Source of the DNA: JAISGQ01 sp045534445
Lineage (GTDB): Bacteria > Bacillota > Clostridia > Oscillospirales > Acutalibacteraceae
Assembly (NCBI GenBank): GCA_045534445.1
Contig: JAZSJQ010000068.1
Coordinates: forward strand, 1-5,538
Length of the DNA stretch: 5,538 bases
Reading direction: 5' to 3'
The position numbers and the translations under genes were made by a program. The first letter of the stretch is position 1. The number at the start of each line of letters is the position of its first letter. This document shows positions 1 to 4,355 of this stretch, piece after piece. Below the pieces are notes generated by a model. It saw only the letters and a list, made by a program, of their open reading frames with translations. It was not told the DNA's origin and searched no databases.

Positions 1-67
1 CAACGGTCAGTGAACACTGACCTACGCAGGAAATATCCTGGATCGTGAGAATCTTCTTATAGGACAT
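1..67 (-). CDS. Pyridoxal/pyridoxamine kinase, N-terminal fragment (runs off left edge)
   Basis: Only the first 22 codons are in the window, reading MSYKKILTIQDISCVGQCSL and then TV. This is the typical amino end of the PfkB/ribokinase-like pyridoxal (pyridoxamine, pyridoxine) kinases of Firmicutes, where the KILTIQDISCVGxCSLTV segment forms the first strand and substrate-binding loop. The family phosphorylates B6 vitamers with ATP in the cytoplasm, feeding pyridoxal 5'-phosphate salvage. The ATG at 65-67 is preceded by AGGTGA (74-79) with a 6-nt gap, which decides the start. The gene is co-directional with the MocR regulator upstream, with 96 bp between them and no terminator visible, so partial co-transcription is likely. 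Whether to call it pdxK or pdxY cannot be decided from this fragment. The family call is confident despite its shortness because the segment is distinctive. Confidence 0.85.
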   Translation of the reverse strand, partial: MSYKKILTIQDISCVGQCSLTV

Positions 68-73
68 ATTCGG

Positions 74-104
74 TCACCTCATACATTTATTTTTTCTGAG
101 GTGA
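74..104 (-). promoter_or_regulatory. Hairpin sequestering the ribosome binding site of the pyridoxal kinase gene
   Basis: In minus-strand orientation, TCACCTCA (104 to 97) and TGAGGTGA (81 to 74) form a perfect 8-bp stem around a 15-nt A-rich loop. The 3' arm contains the whole Shine-Dalgarno AGGTGA of the kinase gene, whose ATG follows 6 nt later. There is no U-run after the stem, so it is not an intrinsic terminator. The geometry is that of a translational attenuator that would need melting by a protein, ligand or ribosome. The pairing is seen directly; the regulatory role is inferred. Confidence 0.5.
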
Positions 105-116
105 GTATATATCTTT

Positions 117-154
117 ATTGGTAATAATAAAATACCCAAAACAGAATAATTATA
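117..154 (-). promoter_or_regulatory. AT-rich region between mocR-like gene and kinase gene, with candidate operator
   Basis: The minus strand carries a perfect TATAAT at 154 to 149, but no convincing -35 hexamer lies 16 to 18 nt upstream, so an independent kinase promoter is only possible. Downstream of it, TTGGGTA (139 to 133) and TACCAAT (123 to 117) make an imperfect inverted repeat. The 9-mer TTGGTAATA at 118-126 on the plus strand recurs at 1247-1255, directly before the regulator's start codon. This is consistent with, but does not prove, a shared MocR binding motif. Confidence 0.25.
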
Positions 155-163
155 TATAACCAG

Positions 164-1246
164 TTATGTTCTTTTGCGCCGCTCTCTCCGCACTCGGTTT
201 ATATGCCGCTCGAAATCCCCTGAATCAAGAAGCTGTGCCAGCACATACTGCTCAAAAACGGGAACTGTGCAGGAGTAAAAGCCCAGCTTGCTTTCAAATT
301 CCGAAAGGAGTCTTTCGGGAAGCACCATGTATCCCACTCGTACCGAGGGAGCGACGGTCTTTGAAAAGGTGTTCATATAGATTACCGAGCCCTTATCCGA
401 CAGTGAAAACACGGTATCGTCATTCTTTGTGGATACCGTCAGCTCAGATTCATAGTTATCCTCGATTATGTAGCCACTGCGGTTTTCAGCCCAACAGATA
501 TACTCATAGCGCTTTGATGCGCTTGCAGTGATTCCGCTGGGGTAACTGTTGAAGGGGGTAACATGAAGCACTGTTGCCTCTGCCCTTTCAAGCTCGGAGC
601 TTTTTATTCCGTCATAGCCGAGCTTCAGCATCTCACAGCGCACACCGTTCGCCTCATATACCCTGCGTATCTTTTCATATGACGGGCTTTCAAGGGCAAA
701 TATCCTGTCACTGCCCAGAAGCTGTACTATGAGGCTGTAAAGATATTCCGCTCCCGAGCCGATTATTATCTGCTCAGGTCGTGCGGATATGCCGCAGCTT
801 CGGGCAAGATATGCGCAAAGCGCCGTGCGAAGCTCAGCACAGCCGTGATTCGGGGATTTTATGAGTATGCTGTCTCCGTAATCCAGCAGAACACGGCGCA
901 TGGTCTTTGCAAGGACGGAAAAGGGGAAGTCGTTGTGAGGATGGTGTGTGTTTTTTGATTGCACTGTAACGGGCTGTGCCGATTCTGTACCTGTAAAAAA
1001 ATCATCGCTTTTGTAGATAACAAAATAGCCCATCCTCTGTCTCGCCTCTACATATCCCTCGTCGCAGAGAATGGTGTAGGTGTGCTGTACGGTAATCACG
1101 CTGACCCCCGATTCCTCTGCCAGCAGTCGCTTTGAGGGCAGGCGCGTCCCAATGGGCAGTATACCGTTTACTATATCGGCTTTTAACTGCTCATACAGCT
1201 GGAGATATGCAGGTTTTTTTATGTTTTCATCTATTTTATATTTCAT
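164..1246 (-). CDS. MocR/PdxR-like regulator: GntR winged helix fused to a shortened aminotransferase-like domain
   Basis: Residues 1-77 form a GntR-type winged helix-turn-helix (PAYLQLYEQLKADI, then LPSKRLLAEESGVSVITVQ). Residues about 105-355 match the fold-type I aminotransferase domain of MocR regulators: GSGAEYLYSL (163-172), a TPFNSYPSG loop (230-238), EDNYESEL (262-269) in place of the usual EDDYDSEF, and NTFSKTVAPSVRVGYMV (292-308), where K296 is the expected PLP Schiff-base lysine. Relatives that sense PLP (PdxR) control B6 synthesis or salvage, and the downstream gene here is a pyridoxal kinase, so that role is inferred. Typical MocR proteins have roughly 440-490 residues. This one has 360 and stops right after the basic RVRRERRKR helix, so the C-terminal subdomain is missing; the 96 bp that follow hold no remnant. 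This could be a truncation or a naturally short clade. The start fits the family. The ribosome binding site is weak (GAAGTGA, 9-nt gap). Confidence 0.85.
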   Translation of the reverse strand: MKYKIDENIKKPAYLQLYEQLKADIVNGILPIGTRLPSKRLLAEESGVSVITVQHTYTILCDEGYVEARQRMGYFVIYKSDDFFTGTESAQPVTVQSKNTHHPHNDFPFSVLAKTMRRVLLDYGDSILIKSPNHGCAELRTALCAYLARSCGISARPEQIIIGSGAEYLYSLIVQLLGSDRIFALESPSYEKIRRVYEANGVRCEMLKLGYDGIKSSELERAEATVLHVTPFNSYPSGITASASKRYEYICWAENRSGYIIEDNYESELTVSTKNDDTVFSLSDKGSVIYMNTFSKTVAPSVRVGYMVLPERLLSEFESKLGFYSCTVPVFEQYVLAQLLDSGDFERHINRVRRERRKRT

Positions 1247-1250
1247 TTGG

Positions 1251-1291
1251 TAATATCACTTCTTTTCATTTTGAGTGTTTTGATATTATCA
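1251..1291 (-). promoter_or_regulatory. Leader of the MocR-like gene: palindrome at the transcription start and a possible leader stem
   Basis: TGATATTATCA (1281-1291) is a perfect 5-1-5 palindrome centred near the transcription start predicted from the promoter at 1297-1325, a position typical of autoregulatory operators. Its TAATATCA half (minus strand, 1288 to 1281) can also pair over 8 bp with TGATATTA (1258 to 1251), which overlaps the weak ribosome binding site. The stem is AT-only apart from one pair and would be unstable. Operator and stem roles are inferred. Confidence 0.3.
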
Positions 1292-1296
1292 GATTG

Positions 1297-1325
1297 ATTA
1301 TAGCCTATTGGGTTTGTAATGTAAA
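1297..1325 (-). promoter_or_regulatory. Sigma-A type promoter of the MocR-like gene
   Basis: On the minus strand, TTTACA (1325 to 1320) is followed after exactly 17 nt by TATAAT (1302 to 1297). The predicted start is near 1290, giving a leader of about 45 nt before the ATG at 1246. The -35 box lies immediately after the T-run of the preceding operon's terminator, so the regulator is expected to be transcribed separately from the upstream operon. Confidence 0.75.
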
Positions 1326-1326
1326 G

Positions 1327-1355
1327 AAAAAAGGTCAGGACTTTCCTGACCTTTT
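1327..1355 (-). terminator. Rho-independent terminator of the M15 / QueG-like / CARF-nuclease operon
   Basis: GGTCAGGA (1333-1340) and TCCTGACC (1344-1351) form a perfect 8-bp GC-rich stem with a CTT loop. Flanking A and T bases extend it to 12 bp (1329-1340 with 1344-1355). On the minus strand the stem is followed by six T (1332 to 1327), then C and TTT, a classical intrinsic terminator just 8 nt after the stop codon of the CARF-nuclease gene. The plus-strand T-run has only four bases, so activity in that direction would be weaker. Confidence 0.9.
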
Positions 1356-1362
1356 CAGCATT

Positions 1363-2547
1363 CTACTTTCTCGGGGGCTTGCGCTTGTAATTTGCAAGAA
1401 GCTCGCCCAGCTTGCCGTTCTGCAGATACATCTGATCTGCGATTATCACTCTCATATCGTGGGCTCGCTCCCACATGGGCTGTGCCGTACTGCGGATATT
1501 GCTTACCGCCGTTACAAGCACAGGCTGTGCAAATCTTCCTCCGAGGCGGTGTGCCATTGTATCTATCTCATAGAGATACTCACTGCTGAGATTGTCCGCT
1601 CTTGCGCTTTTGCAGGATATAAAATAAGTGACAAGTCCGCGCACTGCCATTACATCTATTTCATTGGTGGTGGAGGAATCCCCTCTGCCGTCCCAGTCTA
1701 TGACAACACTTATATCCACATCGTCAAAGAAACCGCTTTCGGACATTCTGCAGTAGGTCATAAGCTCCAGCACAGAGCCCTTGTCCCTGAGAATGGAACG
1801 CATGGTCTGGCTTTTGTATCTGAAACGCACCTTTTCGCGGCTGCTTTCATAATCGGTTATAAGTCCGTTTTCAGCAAGCCTTCTGAGCAGAGCAGGCGGA
1901 CAGTAATTCTTGTCTATGGGCAGAGGAGTCCGTGTCTCTACCTGCAGATTATCGTCGGATTTCTCATCGGCAGAGTGGAAAAACTGGGTCGTCTTGTGCC
2001 ATGACGAACGGTATTCAGTGAAAATATCCCACAGCGCAAAGGTGTCCCGTCTCAGCTCATCGTCAATGTCCTTTGCGGATATTCTTCCGTTTCGGACAAC
2101 GCCTGCGCCTGTCATTGCGATCATATCCTCAATGGAGAACACGGGCATACGAAGCTTTTCCGCTTCGGGGAAGTCGCGCACGTCTGCAAAGCATCCCAGC
2201 TCCTCGTCAAGGCGCATTATGGGAATATCACAGCTTTCCGCAAACATTCCGCAGGCGACAAGAGCAAGGTCACCGCCTCCCGAAACGTCAATAACGCAAT
2301 CCATATACTCCTCGGTTATCTCTGCCAGCGCTTCGATTATGGAGGAGCAGTCCTGCACATCGCATATCTTATATGCTATCTTTGTATTTATGCCGCGTTT
2401 TGCAAGAAATCCGCGCTGTCTGCTTCTGAGAGTTTCGTCCGAAAGCCGCTCGCCGCCAAGCATTACCACTGTCTGCGGTTCTGCGGCACAGGTGGTGATC
2501 AGATTGAATACCGATTCTTCATCATAAATCTCGATAAGCGTTTTCAA
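1363..2547 (-). CDS. Card1/Can2-like (DUF1887) CARF domain nuclease, not near a CRISPR locus
   Basis: The predicted 394-residue protein has the Card1/Can2 layout. Residues about 1-130 are a CARF-like Rossmann domain, with VVMLGGE near 27-33 and CVIDVSGGGDLALVACG at 84-100, matching the family's TGGT ligand loop. A winged-helix linker spans about 215-255 (PPALLRRLAENGLITDY). A PD-(D/E)xK nuclease domain follows, with GSVLE (E261), NEID (D298), FISCK (K313) and RLGGRF (334-339). Characterised relatives are activated by cyclic tetra-adenylate and cut nucleic acids during type III CRISPR immunity; this is family knowledge, not shown here. The usual ExK acidic residue is Ser311 (S-C-K). The TTG at 2545-2547 is preferred because KTLIEIYDEE is the expected amino end, AAAGGGTGA lies just upstream, and the start then falls 5 nt after the preceding stop. 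An ATG at 2598 would overlap the upstream gene by 46 nt. This is the last gene of the operon, followed by a terminator. Confidence 0.85.
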   Translation of the reverse strand: MKTLIEIYDEESVFNLITTCAAEPQTVVMLGGERLSDETLRSRQRGFLAKRGINTKIAYKICDVQDCSSIIEALAEITEEYMDCVIDVSGGGDLALVACGMFAESCDIPIMRLDEELGCFADVRDFPEAEKLRMPVFSIEDMIAMTGAGVVRNGRISAKDIDDELRRDTFALWDIFTEYRSSWHKTTQFFHSADEKSDDNLQVETRTPLPIDKNYCPPALLRRLAENGLITDYESSREKVRFRYKSQTMRSILRDKGSVLELMTYCRMSESGFFDDVDISVVIDWDGRGDSSTTNEIDVMAVRGLVTYFISCKSARADNLSSEYLYEIDTMAHRLGGRFAQPVLVTAVSNIRSTAQPMWERAHDMRVIIADQMYLQNGKLGELLANYKRKPPRK

Positions 2548-2552
2548 GTCCT

Positions 2553-3233
2553 TCACCCTTTCTTTCCGTGTGGGCACACATATATGCACCGTCCGCAAAC
2601 GGCACCGCGTCCTATATGCTTATATGCCTTTTTCATATGCTCGGAGCATTTTTCCGCATCGAATACCGTACTGCGGTCAGCGCCTGTGATATAAATACCG
2701 CCCTTTATTGCCCCTGCAGGGCATGCCGCGGCACACTTTCCGCAGTTTTCGCAGCCGTTCTCAGCCGCGGGAGGATTGCTTTCAACAAGCGGCATATCTG
2801 TCAGCACCGTGGCAAGTCTGACTCGCGGACCGTGCTCACTGCTTACAAACAGCGCGCTTCTTCCTATCCAACCGAGTCCTGCCGCCACTGCGGCGGTCTT
2901 GTGCTGATATATGCCCGTATAGACATCTTCCTTGTCGTGCACGCTCTGGGATGCGGCAATGGGGAAATAGTCATAGCCTTCTCTGCGTATCAGCTCGCCG
3001 CAAAGGAGCGCACAGCGGTCAAGCAGTGCGTTCACCGCTCGGTAGTGCTGGAAATATGCATAGGTAGGCGCCTCGCTTATATCGGACAGCACCGCATCGG
3101 AAAGTCTGTACATCAGCGTTACGGCATAAGGGTACCTCTTAAGCTCATCGGGCAGGCAGGGCGGCTTTGAAAAACCCACCTCACAAAGTCCTTCCGCAAG
3201 AAGTCTTTCCCTGAGATCATCCTTGAAACTCAT
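2553..3233 (-). CDS. QueG-like protein with two 4Fe-4S cluster motifs, short form
   Basis: The 226-residue protein resembles the core of epoxyqueuosine reductase QueG. It has HKTAAVAAGLGWIGRSAL (111-128), GPRVRLATVLTD (135-146), and then CENCGKCAAACPAGAI, with Cys at 161, 164, 167 and 171. A second set is at C196, C213, C216 and C220 (CGRCIYVCP). This is the pattern for two 4Fe-4S clusters. True QueG proteins are about 310-380 residues long. This protein is much shorter, lacks C-terminal HEAT repeats and ends six residues after its last Cys, so it is better called a QueG-like or 4Fe-4S double-cluster protein of unknown substrate than queG. The ATG at 3231-3233 overlaps the upstream stop as ATGA and has GGAGGGG with a 5-nt gap, so translational coupling is likely. 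An ATG at 3275 would add 14 residues but overlap the upstream gene by 46 nt. Confidence 0.82.
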   Translation of the reverse strand: MSFKDDLRERLLAEGLCEVGFSKPPCLPDELKRYPYAVTLMYRLSDAVLSDISEAPTYAYFQHYRAVNALLDRCALLCGELIRREGYDYFPIAASQSVHDKEDVYTGIYQHKTAAVAAGLGWIGRSALFVSSEHGPRVRLATVLTDMPLVESNPPAAENGCENCGKCAAACPAGAIKGGIYITGADRSTVFDAEKCSEHMKKAYKHIGRGAVCGRCIYVCPHGKKG

Positions 3234-4033
3234 TCCAGCCCCTCCATTACCGCATGAGGGCAATCCCTTTTGCATACGCCTATGTATTCTTCAAGACAAA
3301 GGGAATATTTCGCCATAAATGCGGCAGTATCCTTTCCTACATAGCGCAGCTCCCACGGACGGGGCTGCAGTCCCGTAATATCGGTCTTTGTGTCCGGATA
3401 ACGGAATATAAAGCCGTACTTGTACGCATTTCTTATAAGCCATTTTCCCTGTGCAAGGCTCGCGAAATTATCCTGAACTTCTCCTGCCTGAGTTGTTACA
3501 TCCACCGTATATCCAAGCTGATGCTCGTCAAAACCGCCGGGGAGGATTCTCTTTCTTACCTGAGAAGCCGCATCGTCATGGCTCTGCCCCTGACTCATAA
3601 GCGCATATATCTCTTTGTTATATATATCTGTCTGTGAAGCGGCACTGCGCCAGCCATCGCAGGGAATCACGCTCATTCCTTCCGCAACCATTGCATTGTG
3701 CATTTCAATATATGACTTTGCCGCTTCTTCACGAAGGAGAATATTGTCGCCGTTGGGCGCTCCTATCAGACGCACCATGTCACTGGGGGACCAGTTTTCA
3801 TCAAGGGGCGTTTCTATTACATAGGGATAGCTTTCCACACCCGTGAGTTTCTCCGCAACCACCGTCACTGCCTCCTCCTCAGAGCAGGCGGCACAGTTGT
3901 CGCAGGTTGCTATGAACAGTGTAAGTATTAGCAAAACCAGTACGCCTACGAGTATCATTCGGAAAAATACCATTCTATTCTCGTAATCGCCGACGGTTTC
4001 ATTGATAAAATGCTTGTTTGCCACTCGTTTCAT
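3230..4033 (-). CDS. Membrane-anchored M15 (VanY-like) D-Ala-D-Ala carboxypeptidase homologue with altered zinc site
   Basis: The 267-residue protein has a cytoplasmic amino end, a single membrane segment at about 26-43 and an extracytoplasmic M15 peptidase domain. Family marks are GWRSAASQTDIY (127-138), PGGFDEHQLGYTVDV (165-179, with the zinc-ligand positions H171 and D178 kept) and NAYKYGFIFRYP (202-213). VanY-like enzymes trim the terminal D-Ala of peptidoglycan stem peptides. Near the end, the family's E-P-W-H motif, which carries the catalytic Glu and the third zinc-ligand His, reads R225-P-W-E228 before LRYVG, so activity may be lost or changed. CxxCxxC (C44, C47, C50) follows the membrane segment directly. 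It is the first gene of a three-gene operon. AAAGG lies only 1 nt before the ATG, so a GTG three codons later (4022-4024) may be the true start. The fold call is confident; catalytic activity is uncertain. Confidence 0.85.
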   Translation of the reverse strand: MKRVANKHFINETVGDYENRMVFFRMILVGVLVLLILTLFIATCDNCAACSEEEAVTVVAEKLTGVESYPYVIETPLDENWSPSDMVRLIGAPNGDNILLREEAAKSYIEMHNAMVAEGMSVIPCDGWRSAASQTDIYNKEIYALMSQGQSHDDAASQVRKRILPGGFDEHQLGYTVDVTTQAGEVQDNFASLAQGKWLIRNAYKYGFIFRYPDTKTDITGLQPRPWELRYVGKDTAAFMAKYSLCLEEYIGVCKRDCPHAVMEGLE

Positions 4034-4054
4034 TCCTTTCGACTATACATTTTA

Positions 4055-4084
4055 ATTATACACCACCCTTTATACCTTTGTCAA
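4055..4084 (-). promoter_or_regulatory. Near-consensus promoter of the M15 / QueG-like / CARF-nuclease operon
   Basis: On the minus strand, TTGACA (4084 to 4079) and TATAAT (4060 to 4055) both match the sigma-A consensus perfectly, with an 18-nt spacer. The start would be near 4048, giving a leader of about 15 nt. With only 4 nt of overlap and 5 nt of spacing at the two gene junctions, this promoter should serve all three genes down to the terminator at 1327-1355. Confidence 0.85.
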
Positions 4085-4118
4085 AGACCCTATTCCTTTA
4101 ATAATACAACTAAATTTT

Positions 4119-4148
4119 AAAACCTGTTTTGAAAGTGCATTACAAAAC
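4119..4148. repeat. Short inverted and direct repeats in the divergent intergenic region
   Basis: AAAACCTGTTTT (4119-4130) is a 5-2-5 palindrome. GTTTTG (4126-4131) and CAAAAC (4143-4148) form a further inverted repeat with an 11-nt spacer, and AAAACCT recurs at 4144-4150, 25 bp from its first copy. The cluster lies 35 bp upstream of the -35 box of the minus-strand operon, where a regulator could bind. No known consensus is recognised. Confidence 0.3.
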
Positions 4149-4150
4149 CT

Positions 4151-4207
4151 TGAGCTGCACGGCACTAACTGAGCTGAAACGCTGTCACCGAGCTTGTTTC
4201 GGTCTGT
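4151..4207 (+). repeat. Three GAGCT cores at exact 19-bp spacing upstream of xylA
   Basis: GAGCT occurs at 4152-4156, 4171-4175 and 4190-4194, giving a 19-bp period. The first two 19-bp units (from 4151 and from 4170) share TGAGCTG and agree at 13 of 19 positions. The third keeps little beyond the core. The array sits about 90-145 bp upstream of the xylA -35 box. It could be a tandem activator site or chance. Confidence 0.3.
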
Positions 4208-4294
4208 GATTGCGACTTTTCTTCTTATTTATGATATTGTGAATTCCGATGTATCAATAAATAATTATGCGTTTAAATTTGGTAATTGTGTTCA

Positions 4295-4323
4295 TTGATA
4301 ATTCTTTGTGATTTTGTTATGAT
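4295..4323 (+). promoter_or_regulatory. Sigma-A promoter of xylA with extended -10
   Basis: TTGATA (4295-4300) and TATGAT (4318-4323) are separated by 17 nt. A TG at 4315-4316, one base before the -10 box, gives the extended -10 motif (TGTTATGAT). The start is expected near 4330, leaving a leader of about 26 nt. Confidence 0.75.
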
Positions 4324-4327
4324 GATT

Positions 4328-4343
4328 GTAATATTTATATTAC
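4328..4343 (+). promoter_or_regulatory. Palindrome at the predicted xylA transcription start (candidate operator)
   Basis: GTAATATTTATATTAC is a perfect 7-2-7 inverted repeat lying between the -10 box and the ribosome binding site GGGAGGA (4344-4350). A repressor bound here would block initiation, the usual logic for sugar-inducible xyl genes. It does not look like the well-known XylR operator of Bacillus, so the binding protein is unknown. The palindrome is directly visible; operator function is inferred. Confidence 0.45.
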
Positions 4344-4355
4344 GGGAGGATAATT

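Noticed and set aside
5..22. Perfect palindrome GGTCAGTG-AA-CACTGACC, first taken as a mobile element end or operator
   Set aside because: It lies inside the coding part of the pyridoxal kinase fragment, where these codons encode the conserved VGQCSLT segment.
1132..2004. 290-codon open frame on the plus strand
   Set aside because: It lies across the MocR-like gene start, its promoter, a terminator and the CARF-nuclease gene in antisense. Its product has no recognisable domain.
1910..2527. 205-codon plus-strand open frame
   Set aside because: Antisense shadow of the CARF-nuclease gene, with Ser-rich low-information translation.
2568..3170. 200-codon plus-strand open frame
   Set aside because: Antisense shadow of the QueG-like gene, which has clear Fe-S motifs on the other strand.
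3892..3904. Possible lipobox (IATC) at C44 of the M15 protein
   Set aside because: Thr before the Cys and about 25 residues before the hydrophobic core do not fit a lipoprotein signal; a type II membrane anchor fits better.
4175..4187. TGAAACGCTGTCA, similar to a CcpA cre site
   Set aside because: It is one base shorter than the 14-bp consensus with the central part out of register, and it lies over 100 bp upstream of the xylA promoter.
4187..4203. Small hairpin ACCGA / TCGGT followed by a T-rich stretch
   Set aside because: A 5-bp stem with interrupted T-run and no gene ending before it; not a credible terminator.
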